Origin: Mactra quadrangularis
Taxonomy: Eukaryota; Mollusca; Bivalvia; Venerida; Mactridae
Assembly (NCBI GenBank): GCA_025267735.1
Contig: CM046303.1
Coordinates: 43,537,380 to 43,601,379, forward strand
Reading direction: 5' to 3'
Length of the DNA stretch: 64,000 bases
Positions 37,501 to 48,450 of the stretch are shown piece by piece; the stretch's first letter is position 1, and each line of letters starts with the position of its first letter. Made by a program: the position numbers and the translations under genes. The notes beneath the pieces are model-generated. The model had not been told where the DNA came from. It saw nothing but the letters and a program-made list of their open reading frames with translations, and ran no database searches.

Positions 37501-40500
37501 TCAATTTTTCAGTTATACTTGTCTACCACCCTGTCTCCGAAATAAACCATCATATTCCAGAATGTCATATATGGATTGTTTATACTCTTGTCTACATTCA
37601 TGTAAATCCCAAAGTATGACAGTTATTGAAACAGAGAAGGAATTGAATGAATTATGTTTATCTTTACAGTGAGTCTTGATTGCATATACCACTTTCCTTC
37701 TTGTTTTGGTTGAATATAACACTTTCTTTGTAGTTTTAGTTAAATATAACACTTTCCTTCTTGTTTTGGTTAAATATATAACACTTTCTTTGTCGATTTA
37801 GTTGAATATAACATTGTGACACTGTAGTTGCATTGAATATAGAACACTTTAACACTGATGCTTTATTGAATATAACAGTGTTGCTCTGCATGTATAGTTT
37901 AATTTGATATAACCCTGTAGTTGGATTGTATATAATACTGTATGTAAAACTCTTTTTGGTCTTGATCAGTAAAATGAAAATGAAAGTCAGAGGCTCGCTT
38001 AATGTGTTGCCATTTTGAAACAGTTAAGACATTTTAAAGCATTTAACTTTCATTGTCTGACAATTTAATGCATCTGAATTTCATTTTCCTTCTTACATTT
38101 AAAGCATCTGAATTTCATTTTCCTTCTTACATTTGAAGGATCTGAATTTCATTGTCTGACATTTTAATAGTTATTATTTTTTTTATTTTCTGTTTGACAT
38201 TTCAAAACATCTGATTTCATTTTTCTTCTAACTTTTTCAAGCATCTGATTTTCATTGTCTGACATTCAATTAAGTTTGACATTTTCATGCATCTGACTTT
38301 CATGTTCATTTTACTGGTGAAGACTCTTTAACCAAAAATTTTATTTATGAGTTTAATTCTGTAAATATTTGTTTGATCTTCCTTCCTTTTGGAGTACTCT
38401 TACAAGGACATAATTATATAACTGTAGTGTCACTGAATATAACACTAGTTTGATTTGATATTACCCTATAACAATGTAGATTACTTGTATATAACACTGT
38501 AGTTTGATATTTGTTTGTAGTCATTTTGTACACATCATCCTTGTTTGATTTGATGCACTAAAAGTCAAACTTTATTTAAATAATGTGCATTTGATATTTG
38601 TTAAATTATTATTCTATAAGGTATTGATTTATTTGAACTCTAAGTTAGTTTAGTTTTTTCTTCACTTTATTCTGATTGATTTTGTTCCTCTATTTAAACA
38701 TATATATTAAGAATACCTGGATGGAATGTTTTTGTATCTATTTTTTTCTTCATACTTAGGAGCTTTTATATCATAGTTGAAACATGTGTAAGATTTTTTA
38801 CACATGTTTAAACTATGATATCAAAGCTATATGATATTAAAGTATGATTTTTTTTACATTATATGATTTAAGTTACTTTGCTCCAGATATTAATCACATT
38901 ATTGTTAAACTACTCCAAATTCTTCTTGATAACTTCTTGGCTTATTATTTGTGTGGAAATGTTGTTTTGTGATAGAATGTCAGAGTTCTGAGTGTAATTC
39001 TTTTCTGTCTTATTGTTTATATTAAAGTTTGAGTTAATATTAAAAAATCAACTACATGTGTACCACATTTTGTGTGTATAAAACTGTATGCTGATAATGT
39101 TTAAAAGCTGTAGAGTCCTGCTGAACCATGTTCAGCCAACTGTCCATCTTATTATGACATTTTTATGTCAGCCTAAACTTAGTCTAACTACATACACAAA
39201 TAAAGAAGACATAAGACTTATTTTGCTCTGACTAATTGGTATACATGCAGGGCTCTACATTAAAGGTTGATTTATTGTCCCTGACCACCTACCTAGTATA
39301 TTTGGTTCAGGCAAGTGAAATGTATACAAGGTAGTCCAATTAGGCAACCTTTAAAATTGAATATCAAGCCCATGATATGTAATGTGAACTTCCCATAAAG
39401 ACCACCTCCTTATGTTAAAATAGTAACCTCACCATTACCATGCTTTTCAGGGACTACCAATTTCTAGTTTGGTCAACCAAAATTTCTTTTAGGCAACCAA
39501 ATTTCTACAAACAAGATATAGTGCTAGCTGCTAAAATGATCTGTTAAGGCAACCACTTTCATATCCTAATTTCGTACACTGTAAACTATATGTATATATT
39601 TCTAGATGCTGTTCATGTTGTATAACAAGCAGTGATATACAAGATGATAACTGTTGTAGATGTAATACTGCTTCCATACATAAAACTACTGGTGTTCATA
39701 ATGATGATATTGTATATGCTAGCTTTCATAATAAGGTATGTACCATTTATCAATCTAATGATGATATTGTATATGCTAGCTTCCATAACAAGGTATGTAC
39801 CATTTATTCATCTAAAATCATTCCTTAATGCTACAGTCCCATAAACATAAAAATAGCCGTGAGGGCGCCGTGCGATCAAGCTCCGCAAGGACTCGTACAA
39901 ACTAATGCGTTCATGTACAGACTGTTACATTTTTACCAGGATCTATGAGATGGGCCATGGATACACATAATTATCAGTATCAAAGTGAAATCATGAACAA
40001 AATCATGGCCGAGTTTGGATTAAACTTGGATATCTTCCAGCTACCGCTCTGTACGGGTGTGTTGTTTTGTGCCATGTGCGTACCGTCACCTTAATACACA
40101 AGGCTTATCACGGCCTATGGCTGTCTGCACATACAAGTCCGCAACAAGCCACGATTTTATGGAACTGAGGCATTACTCTTTATTTGCTTGGCTACTAAAG
40201 ATGAATAAATGTATAAATAATTCCAACACTCTACAGTTGCCAGCAATGATCAAGCATACTCATGAAATTATTTATACGGCCATTCTCCCTCCTACCGATG
40301 ATTTTTTATTATGCAGGGCAGTTGTCAGTCACTGAAGAAAGTATGCCCTTAATAGTTGGTTAACAGCTAAATCCAGAGATTTAGCCTTTCCAGGAGGAGT
40401 GAGTAGGTTGACTGACCACTATTATATGACCTATACAATGTGTTGCTACAGAGTAAAACCAAACAAACACACAAACCAGGATTTAGTTATATGACTTATA

Positions 40501-43500
40501 CAATGTGTTGCAAAGGTGTAAAAAACAAACAAACAAAAAACAGGATTTATTACTCTCATTTGGAAGAAGAAACAATATGAATGATTATATTTTATATATT
40601 ACAGATTTATGAGACTCCATTTTATGTATGTATAGATAGATCTCAACAGAAAGTTGTTATAGCTGTACGAGGGACATTATCATTAAAAGTAATTTCTTAT
40701 ATTTTATCTAACTTTTATTTGTTGTGTTTTTAGTATTGTTTAATTTCATATGAACTACATTTTTGAAATTTCATAGAAAGGTATGACCTACTTTGACTAA
40801 ATATCAAATCTAGATCACTGGAGTCAAAGTTTTATATGTAAACCAATGTCTGGTTAAATTTTGTTTAGATGTAACCCCTCAGATTTTAAATACTTACCAC
40901 CAGGGACCTGGAAATTCGCCGATGTCAATCGGTCCAATGCCGTCTTGAGTACCGGATACGGGTTTTAACGTGTACCGTACGGACCAGACCGTTTACTGTA
41001 CTTTATTCACGACCATGTTAGTACTTTTTTTTACTCCCCTTTATTAAGAAGGCATACGATACATAGGCATTGTTTGTTTAAATTTTTACAAAACTTTACT
41101 TCTATCTAGCAAGAAAACGTGGTTTCCGAAATTACTCCCCGCAATCGTCGGTCGGTTCAACAAACAGAACTTGAAAAAAGACTGTTTCATCTAGCTCTAA
41201 TGTTGTTGGAAAACTCCGTCATTTAGGCAAATCATTTTAACTGAGCATGCGCAAAACGGGTCCAAAGTAAATGTCGCGCATCTTTAAGTATCGTTCGCTA
41301 AATAAAGCATGAAAGCGTAAAATTATGATCAGCTTTTTAATTACTCACGTAGATTAAAACGTTTGTCATACGAAGTGACGATCTAGCGTGGGTCGTGAAA
41401 ATGTATGGCATCTCATCACAATGGTTCAAGCGGTTTCGTTAAACACAAATAAATATCAAATTGTGCATAGTACACCTATTTATAAATAAATTACTGACTA
41501 AACTGTTCGTTTTGAAAATTATTTTCGATGTCATCAAAGAAGGGAGAAGTGTGGTTGAATTTTGATCATCAAGAACTGACCTTCGATTAATTGCATAGAT
41601 ACATGTCCTAAGATTATTTCTTATTATTCACACCTCAATTTACGGCGTAAAAATAAATCATGAATCAACAAATTAAAGATCAAACGAATACAATAGGAAT
41701 TGACAACAAAAGCTATTAAATTGTTTTCTTTGTAATTATTCATAAAACATTCTTCATAAAACATTATTGTTTTTTACAAGTTTACAGGTTTCAAACAGAC
41801 CATCTGAAATCGTAATCGGTTCGATGGACATGATAAAGTAAGAACATATTCTGCTGTTCTTCAATTTAATCGAGTGCAAATCAAGCCTACCTTGCTGTGC
41901 TCGATAAAAAAAATATCACTGCCTCAACCCGCATGATACCTGTAACCATGGATACGTTATACAGGGTCCTTGATGTGTAACCTGTGGACAATTAAGCAGG
42001 ATATTACAACAATAAACAGTGGGTTTATGCAACTGATAGTTGTTTGATAATATTTTATCGATACGTTTTCTTGAAAATTATGGAAATTAATGGTTTGGGG
42101 TCAAAATTAGCGAGTTTTTCCCGGACCGATTTTTTTAAGGATTTTGAAATCTCAATCGGTCCAAAATAAAAAAATCGGTCCGAAAACCGAAAAACCGGCG
42201 ATTTCCTGGTCCCTGCTTACGACAGGACTTCTGTACTCACAATCAACAAAAACAATAACCCAAACCTATGTATAAGAATTATGGAACAAATATTGAGTAT
42301 TTAAAACTTGTGATTGCCTACATGCTCAGATAGTTAAGGTTTCCACTTTTGTGCTAGATGCAGATATCTATAGAGATGTGTATGCAAGTCCAATCTGATT
42401 AAAACCCGATCTTAAATTTTCTGCTCGCATACTCGCTAATTTAGATCTGGCCTTTTTCAAACAAAGGTCACGTTCTGATGACCTTTTCTCATCATAATAT
42501 TCGTGACGAAATTGTTATAATACGTAACTTGTTTACATCGTCTACGTCACGCAATTTGAAATGAGCCGCCCAATCGCAGACTGTGAATAATACCACTGTT
42601 AAATTAGCATGCAAACCTTGGTCTAAAAATAGAAATTACGAAATCAAAATGTGATTAATAGTGTTTTCGTTTAGATGAAAGCTATGTATAGATTGGTCGA
42701 CACAAAGTTCATCTCGACGTGACCTTCCACGGAGACAGTAGAGATCCTGTACAACAACGCTCTACAGGATATCTGTTTGCGGAGATTGATGCAAGCCCAC
42801 CCATCTGGTTTGTTTAATATTTATAAAACATATATTTTCAGGATGTGATTACAGATCTGACTGCTGAGTATGATCCTATAGAAATAGATGGTTTAGAAAA
42901 TTGTGTGGCTCATAGAGGAATGTTACATGCTGCTAAATTTGTACAATCAACTTTAGATAGATTAAAAATATTAGAACAAGCCTTTGATAGGGCTCAGGTA
43001 ATGCTTATGTATTTTTGTAATGTCTTGGCAATTATGCAATTCTATTTCTTCACACTTGTGGATTTGAATGAGATGGTACCCAGGTATTTGCAATCAGTAT
43101 GCTTTCACATGTGGTAATATAGGGGGCAATAAGTTGTGAAGCAATGAAAGACAACTTAAAAAAGACAAAAGCTCTTTGAACAGTTTTTTAAGGAAAAGTC
43201 TGCTTAAAAAAGTTTCGTTGCAATATTGTTGTTGTTTTTTTCTTGTAAAGTTGGATTTATATATACATTCACATTGCATGCTCAGTTGCCTTTCTATTAT
43301 CCTCAACCAGCCTTCCTTGTTCATCCAAATAGATATTTCCATAGAAGTGACCTACTCACTGTACAAATTTACACATACTTTGAGCTGGACCACAAGTATC
43401 TTCAGATTAGGGAAGGGGGTAATTTTTTGGAGAGCAGACTTTTCTGGGTTTTTTATTATTTCAAAAAATGTTTGTGGCTTCTAGTTGATTGACAACTGAA

Positions 43501-46500
43501 TCAGCCATTTGCTTCAGCATGCTATTTATATATACATTGTATCATCAAATTCTGTTTCAGAAATCAGATTAATTTTTGTTTGGCCAACCATTAAGAAGGA
43601 TATCATATTCAACTATTTGAATTTATTCACAAACATGTGTCTTTACCATTTTTTTTGTGCTGCAGTCATTTGATTGCATGACCAATGAATAATGTTACTT
43701 TTATTTGATGTTTATGTGGCTTAATCTGGGAGTTTTAGGCATAAACAGTTTAGTTTAAATGATTACATAGATGTATGATATATTTCAGGGTGCTAAATTA
43801 GTTATAACTGGACATAGTCTAGGTGCTGGTACTGCTGCTTTACTTGCTTTATTATTAAAACCTAGGTATCCTGATCTGGTTTGCTTTGCTTTCTCTCCAC
43901 CAGGTGGTCTGATGAGGTAAGTGATATAGAAGCTTTGTTAACATCACATATAATCAACAATTGGGCTGTCATGATATACCAATATACAGGTATATTGCAA
44001 TATGCAGCTGTGGCTAAACATACCATGGTACGAATTATCATACCAGTATTTAGTGATATTTTTTATTTTCATTGAAAACATTTTCTCTTTGCCAAATGAA
44101 AGTAGTGAAATGTCAATTTTCCATGATTCATATGATTAAAGCTTAAATTCAAAGAATTTAATTGATCTGGATGCCTTCAGAATGTTCCAATAACTCTAAA
44201 AATGCCCAGTTTTTCTGCAGTCTGTTACAGGCACTTTCCCTACAAAATCCTGTAACATACTTCAATACTGAACAGATGAATAATTTTTTTAGACAAAAGT
44301 ATTATGCAGCCGTGTCTTGGTTTGCAAAGCAATATATTGTGGTACCTATTGCGATAAAGTTCTAGCACATTGCAATATACTGCAATAGGCTTCTGGCGTA
44401 TTATGACAGCCCTAATCAACAAATAACATCAGCTTTAATGCTATTGTGCGACAAAGAGGTATCCACTGACAGATACTTACCTGGCTGCTTTACTTTATCT
44501 TCTAAGCACTACCCTTTTGATGCTGAATGCTTAACAAGGTGCTGCTAGCACTATTTTTTATTGTCTTGGTGTGACTTGGCCCAGGATCGAACCCAAGAAC
44601 TGTCTGACCTGAAGCAAATGCTCTGCCCTTAGGCTATCATCTTATATTTTTATTGTTGTGAATAAATTTCTGGATTCCAAACTAAAGTTTATGCATTTTC
44701 TACTAGATATGAGTGGTGAAAATAATGTTTTAAAATATTGAAGAATACCATGCAACATAAAATAATTGGACTTATTATACCCCCGCTTCGAAGAAGAGGG
44801 GGGTATACTGTTTTACCCTTGTCCGTGCGTGCGTCCGTGCGTCCGTGCGTCCGTCCGTTACAAAATTTCCGTCACAGTTTTCTCAGCAACTATACCTTGC
44901 AGCAGCCTGAAACTTTGCATATTGCTTCATCCTATAGTCCCATGTGGTGTAAAGCGATTTCATGCTCCTTGCTCATCTACTTCCTGTTTGTCGCATATTT
45001 TTAGATTTTGGCGGGGGTATCACTAGTGAGCATTAGCTCACAGATTTACTTGTTAAAGTTAAGTGTTCACTGAGAACCTATAAGGCATAATCATATACTG
45101 TGAATTCTCTAAGTTTCACTGTTATTTGTTATTACATCTTAATACAATTTAGATAAAACATATGTTGGTATGTATTAATTATGTTTTTCATTTTATTTTA
45201 TTTTCAGTTTGTGTGCTAGTAAATACTGTCAAGATTTTGTATGTTCTGTAGTATTAGGTGAAGATATAATACCTCGGCTTGGTATACATACAATGGAAGA
45301 TTTAAAAATAAACTTATTAAAATCAATACATGAAAGTGATAAGCCTAAGGTTAGTAGATTCTATTATACTGTTTTACTGTGGTTATCATTGGATAGCCAA
45401 CTCCATGTTGGTTTGAATCCAATCCAAAATCTACCCCCATTGTTTCCTTGAACAAGAAAACTTTATCCTACTAGTTCAGTACTGGGGGACCAGGAAGCGG
45501 ACTAGAAAGTGATTAATCTAAGATGTGAGAACTTGTATCACAATTGAGCTAAAATAAATATGTATTAACTATGTACACTGTTTTACTGGGCTATCAATTT
45601 TCAGCAGATTTTAGTTTCCAAAGTTCATCTGTGAATATATTTACCTTTGATGAGGAATTTTTATGTTATCTTTGCAATTATAATAAGATGCACAGCTAGA
45701 TTTGGTAGCACACAAGCTCACTAATCAAGGTGTCATAGGTCCAATTCATGGGCAGAGCATTCTTTGGTATAGCTTGGCTTATGAAATAATTTCTACTGCC
45801 ATTCTTCCTCTTACCACTGATTCTAAATCATGTAGGGCACTGACGGAATTATGTGCCTAGTAACTAAGTAACAGCTTAATTTAGAGATTTTGCCTTTTCA
45901 GGAATGGTGAGTAGGTTAGATGACCCCTTGATATGACCTAATCAATGTGTTACTGTAGTGTTAAATTCAAATGAACAAAAAAACAACAAATTTACAATTA
46001 AAAAATACCCTCCCAATAACAGTCATTTCTCTAAAACACCGTGATAGATTTCACATGTAGACATGTATATATTTCCAGTATAAATTGTTAGCTAGTGGCG
46101 CATGGCAGATGTTTTGTGGTTTAAAAGAATCTTCAATTACAGATGAGTCCAGTGAACGATCTTTACTGAATGGAATACATAGATCTTCATCATATGTTGG
46201 TGGCGATGAATCTAACCTTGAGGTATGCTTTCATTTTTAATTTACTTTAAGTCATTTAAGTTATCAACGTCAAACCATTTTTTAACATGCTCCAGATTTT
46301 TAAGTGTACTGTTCATAAGCTCTATATGATATAACCTGACATGTAAAAAAGAACTGGATGTAAAGCACCCTTAAAATGTTGATTTTATTAAATGCCGTAA
46401 AAGCTTGGTAGCTCAGACTCAAAAGTTCATGACAAAATTTCAAGCACATGGAGTGTTTGACCCATCAGAATTCGTATTACATTGTATTCCAGCATTTTTG

Positions 46501-47808
46501 TTTTTTTTTTACAATTTTATCTACAAGCTTCCTTCCTAGATAAGAAAAGGAAATATATTGTGTCTTGTAAACTATTCAACCCATTCAGGTAGTTTGTGCT
46601 AGCACTGTATTACATTGTGATGACTGATTCTCCATATTTACAGAATGCTTTACATGAAGCACAAAGAAACAATGAACATTGTAAGATCTCTCATCCACAA
46701 ATGTATCCACCTGGTCAAATACTTCAAATATCTGAAGCAACTAAGAAAAGGTATATATTTTAATTGATAGTTTTATATCATGTGTTTATATTTCTTAATG
46801 CACAATAATGTGAAAGGAAGCCAACAACTTACATTGATCACTCACTTGTTTGCTGTCCAAAACCAACTACGATGTTGACTGGATATAATTATTTTGCTCA
46901 GGAAAACAATTGTGGTCAATGTTTGAATATACCTATCTAGCCTACTAGGTTATACTCTTGCAAGTTATTTCCTAGGAGCCATTCGCTTTCAAGTCTTTTT
47001 TTGTTAAAGAAAAGGTATTAATAAACTAGACAAACCAAAATGGCCAAAGTATGACAAGCATGGATTACACTGCTAATTATTCTTTTTGAATTATAAACCA
47101 CTTCATTTGAATTTATTTATTGTCTCCCAGCTGTGACACATTTTACCTTTCAACGTAAAAAACATTCAAGTGTCAACATTTTATATTTACTCTTATAATT
47201 TGTGCAAATATTGTGAAATTTTGGACTAAATTTTTAAGCCGCTGGCTAGCTCATTTGGTAGCACCCAAGTCTACTGACCGAGGGGTTGTGGGTTCTATTC
47301 CTGGGAGGAGCATACTTTTGTGGAGCTTGGTCATGAAATTATTTCTATGGCCATTCCCCCTCCTACAAATGATTTTTAATTATGTAGGGCAGTTGTCAGT
47401 CACTGACGAAAGTATGCGCTTAGTAGTTGGTTAACAGCTAAATCCAGAGATTTAGCCTTTCCAGGGAACAGTGAGTAGGTTGACTGACCGTTCTTATATG
47501 ACCTATACAATCCCTTGCTACGGTGTTAACCCCCCCCCCAAAAAAAGCCACAAAAAAATCATAAAATAACTTGGACTAAATTATAATATACATTTGTATA
47601 TGGTCTTTTTTGTAGGTCATGTTTTGGTGTACCAGAGTACAATGCGGAATGGTCAACTGTAGAAGATTATAGTAAAGTTATAGTTAGTCCTAAAATGTTA
47701 TCAGATCATTTTCCTGATGCTGTTATGAGAGCATTAAGTCAACTTGATAATAGAGACTATATACCTATGTTAGAACCAAGAAATTCTTCCTCTGTATTAC
47801 ATGTATGA
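25567..47808 (+). CDS. DAGLB: Diacylglycerol lipase beta (sn-1-specific), 14 exons
   Basis: Exons: 25567-25661, 28029-28487, 34622-34712, 35250-35410, 35835-36017, 39606-39735, 40605-40688, 42842-42997, 43789-43916, 45208-45349, 46079-46222, 46644-46750, 47616-47808. That is 13 coding exons listed here with 2073 nt, 690 aa (human DAGLB 672 aa). It starts MPQLVAFNRKWSIGSDDF and carries the four-helix N-terminal membrane domain, mostly in exon 2. The alpha/beta-hydrolase domain follows. The nucleophile is Ser463 in GHSLGAG, the acid Asp515 in GEDIIPRLG, the base His658 in SDHFPD; the Ser-Asp spacing of 52 equals that of human DAGLB (443/495). The enzyme cleaves diacylglycerol to 2-arachidonoylglycerol and other monoacylglycerols. 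DAGLB rather than DAGLA because it stops shortly after the catalytic domain, lacking the long DAGLA tail. Exon 39606-39735 has a duplicated donor (alternative end 39792). Confidence 0.95.
25690..27672. mobile_element. 2-kb PIF/Harbinger-like element with perfect inverted ends
   Basis: Left end GGCCACACCAAATTGATTAC continuing through TTGTTCTACGGAT is matched exactly in reverse complement at the right end (27640-27672), about 33 bp. TTA flanks both sides (25687-25689 and 27673-27675), fitting a 3-bp TWA duplication. Subterminal regions are long A/T homopolymer blocks: CCGCACGCACATTC-A-rich repeats on the left (25740-25940) and TTCGCTCGC-T-rich repeats on the right (27480-27625). The centre shows faint similarity to the 10970-12319 element (AAACAAAGAA(A/G)GGTCAAAA and TTTTCCAAAAAT). 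No intact transposase is visible. It fills most of DAGLB intron 1. Confidence 0.8.
28550..28900 (+). repeat. Possible tRNA-like SINE relic in DAGLB intron 2
   Basis: GGTGGAACACGTGCTTAGAG and GGTCCCAGGTTTAAACC sit at a spacing like tRNA A and B boxes. The block GGACATC(G/A)ACTAAGCA is repeated (28622 and 28706). A similar arrangement occurs at 50392-50620. The assignment is weak because the sequence is diverged. Confidence 0.35.
28972..29084 (+). repeat. Direct repeat A, copy 1
   Basis: A 113-bp block beginning TTATGTTTTCTCTTCAAAGC and ending GGACAGGTACGTTTTAT. It recurs essentially unchanged at 29682-29794. It forms the left end of a 710-bp unit whose right end is repeat C (29526-29681). Confidence 0.9.
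29526..29681 (+). repeat. Direct repeat C, copy 1
   Basis: A 156-bp block from GTACGATAAAAGTATTTAAC to CAATAATAAATACAT. It recurs at 34309-34464 with one noted difference (GAACATC versus GAATATC). It abuts repeat A copy 2 directly. Confidence 0.9.
29682..29794 (+). repeat. Direct repeat A, copy 2
   Basis: Second copy of the block at 28972-29084, immediately following repeat C copy 1. It starts a 4.8-kb unit that ends with repeat C copy 2 and encloses the satellite array. Confidence 0.9.
29795..31478. other. DAGLB intron 2, no gene seen
   Basis: AT-rich intronic sequence between repeat A copy 2 and the satellite. An open frame at 29866-30060 has no recognisable domain. I see no further structured element here. 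Confidence 0.4.
31479..33056 (+). repeat. Palindrome-bearing satellite array, about 22 units
   Basis: Units share the core CAACAAGTGTGAAGCACACT then TCTTTGCCTGTACAAGATAC and AGACAG, joined by variable A/T-rich linkers. Each core contains the palindrome AAGTGTG-AAG-CACACTT. Unit period is about 62-66 bp between 32520 and 32840 and about 75-85 bp elsewhere. Copies at the left (31479-32300) are diverged; those between 32370 and 32960 are almost identical, as expected of recent unequal exchange or slippage. Long repetitive frames (32389-33048 on +, 32526-32825 on -) are by-products of the period. It lies within DAGLB intron 2. Confidence 0.93.
34309..34464 (+). repeat. Direct repeat C, copy 2
   Basis: 156-bp block nearly identical to 29526-29681. 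It ends 157 bp before DAGLB exon 3 and closes the 4.8-kb unit that started at 29682. Confidence 0.9.
36065..36240. repeat. Small inverted-repeat element (GCAGGGCT family)
   Basis: The left end CAGGGCTCAGCATTA and the right end AATGTTTAGCCCTG are inverted copies. The interior has CTTGGACAAGCAG and AAGTTGCCCAAAC. Related sequences begin at about 34994 (CAGGTCTGGACATTAAAGG) and 39248 (CAGGGCTCTACATTAAAGG) in other DAGLB introns. CAGGGCT ends suggest hAT-type MITEs. Confidence 0.5.
37250..37440 (+). mobile_element. SINE fragment, strongly diverged
   Basis: Contains CTTGGTGGAGTTTGATCATG, TTCCTACGGCCATTTTCCTT and GTTGTCAGCCACTGAAGAAA, in the order found in the SINE at 9266-9575. The head is decayed. 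Confidence 0.5.
37660..38310 (+). repeat. Two degenerate short tandem-repeat tracts
   Basis: The first tract (about 37660-37930) repeats TTAAATATAACACTTTC with variable spacers. The second (about 38030-38310) repeats CATCTGAATTTCATTTTCC and CATTGTCTGACA at roughly 35 bp. Both are diverged. They lie in DAGLB intron 5. Confidence 0.6.
38761..38828 (+). repeat. 31-bp near-perfect hairpin in DAGLB intron 5
   Basis: The arm AGCTTTTATATCATAGTTGA continuing to ACATGTGTAA (38761-38791) pairs with 38798-38828, with two mismatches in 31 positions and a 6-base loop. Size is comparable to an animal miRNA precursor, but such high pairing also fits a small palindromic repeat. No second copy was seen in this window. 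Confidence 0.6.
39700..39813 (+). repeat. DAGLB: 57-bp tandem duplication across the DAGLB exon 6 donor site
   Basis: Copies 39700-39756 and 39757-39813 differ at only a few positions. Each copy includes the last codons of the exon (NDDIVYASFHNK) plus the donor AAGGTATGT. The length is 19 codons, so the reading frame stays open from the first donor through the second. Donor 1 ends the exon at 39735, donor 2 at 39792. Use of donor 1 gives the ancestral sequence; donor 2 would insert VCTIYQS plus a repeat of NDDIVYASFHNK. Confidence 0.93.
39829..40172. mobile_element. PIF/Harbinger-like MITE, copy 2
   Basis: Left end TGCTACAGTCCCATAAAC and right end (reverse) TGCCTCAGTTCCATAAAAT, with TTA at 39825-39827 and 40173-40175. 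The interior matches 9825-10165 (CAAGCTCCGCAAGGAC and similar). It begins 16 bp after the duplicated donor segment of DAGLB. Confidence 0.65.
40240..40545 (+). mobile_element. SINE, 5'-truncated, with duplicated tail
   Basis: Body blocks GGCCATTCTCCCTCCTACC, TTGTCAGTCACTGAAGAAAG and TTGGTTAACAGCTAAATCC match the SINE at 9266-9575, without the tRNA-like head. The tail segment TATACAATGTGTTGC plus an AAACAAAC run occurs twice (about 40433 and 40498), so the 3' end was tandemly duplicated. It ends about 60 bp before DAGLB exon 7. Confidence 0.7.
40901..42215. mobile_element. 1.3-kb hAT-like element (CAGGGACC ends)
   Basis: Left end CAGGGACCTGGAAATTCGCC; right end in reverse complement CAGGGACCAGGAAATCGCCG. 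Flanking 8-mers CTTACCAC (40893-40900) and CTTACGAC (42216-42223) match at 7 of 8 positions, consistent with the 8-bp duplication of hAT elements. Subterminal CGGTCC words recur in inverse orientation. No transposase frame is intact. It lies in DAGLB intron 7. Confidence 0.75.
43926..44420. other. DAGLB intron 9, inverted TGCAATA/TATTGCA words
   Basis: GGGCTGTCATGATATACCAA with ATATTGCAATATGCAG near the left and TGCAATATACTGCAATAGG with GCGTATTATGACAGCCC near the right look like the inverted ends of one element of about 450 bp (43963-44414). The CATGACAGCCC end is inverted relative to GGGCTGTCATG. Open frames inside have no domains. Confidence 0.5.
44772..45053 (+). repeat. Dispersed repeat, ATTATACCCCCGCTTCG family, copy 2
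   Basis: Near-identical to 10254-10515, with two extra GTCCGTGC-type units in the GTCCGT run. It lies in DAGLB intron 9. No coding capacity. Confidence 0.75.
45688..45990 (+). mobile_element. SINE, old diverged copy
   Basis: A recognisable head (CAGCTAGATTTGGTAGCACA, then CCAATTCATGGGCAGAGCAT) and body (CTTGGCTTATGAAATAATTT, AACAGCTTAATTTAGAGATT) follow the order of 9266-9575 with many substitutions. It ends in A/AAC-rich sequence. It lies in DAGLB intron 10. Confidence 0.65.
47233..47570 (+). mobile_element. tRNA-derived SINE with 12-bp target duplication
   Basis: Head GCTGGCTAGCTCATTTGGTA and body match the SINE at 9266-9575. Direct repeats TTGGACTAAATT flank it (47221-47232 and 47571-47582). 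The tail contains a C-run followed by A-rich sequence. It ends about 45 bp before the last DAGLB exon. Confidence 0.85.
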
Positions 47809-48450
47809 GGTTTAACAAGAAGAAGATATTCATACATACTATTTAATGGTTCTATATAATTCATGTGAAATATACTCTTTATGGAGGCAGCAGATACAGA
47901 AGCAAATACTGATAGATTATCAGAGTCTAACAAACTCATTTTTTCATGGGAGAACCTTTCACTCATATTATCACTTTTAATTCCATTTTCTATGTAATTT
48001 GCAATATATTTGTTTTAAATCCAAGAAGGTTCATAAATCACTGCCCTTTGGCCAAACGCCTCTCTTCCCTACTGGGGCCACCATTGTTACATGAAGGACA
48101 AAATTAGTTTGATCACTATACAAAATTGACAATTCTTTTGTTTTCGTTTTTGTGTTATATTGCCAATAAATTACTATTGCTAAAATTTCCTTTCTTTAGA
48201 TTGCTAATTTTATCAATGTCAACTTAAGATAAATTTGATTTTTTTAGCCATTGTCCTGCTTCAATACCATGTTTCATTGTTGAACACAAAATTTGCATGT
48301 GTGATAATCCTACCTATGTGATATATAATTATTTTTGATACTAATATATACATGTAATTTTTAATAAATTCTAATCAATTTCACTAGTTTTAATTGAATA
48401 TTATTGTTATTGAGATTATTTTTTATTCTTTGTTTTCCACTTTTTTCTCA
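47809..48450 (+). other. DAGLB: DAGLB 3' UTR with candidate poly(A) signals
   Basis: AATAAA occurs at 48165-48170 and 48363-48368, 360 and 560 bases after the stop. The first is the nearer candidate for the DAGLB transcript end. No other gene is seen in the stretch. Confidence 0.45.
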
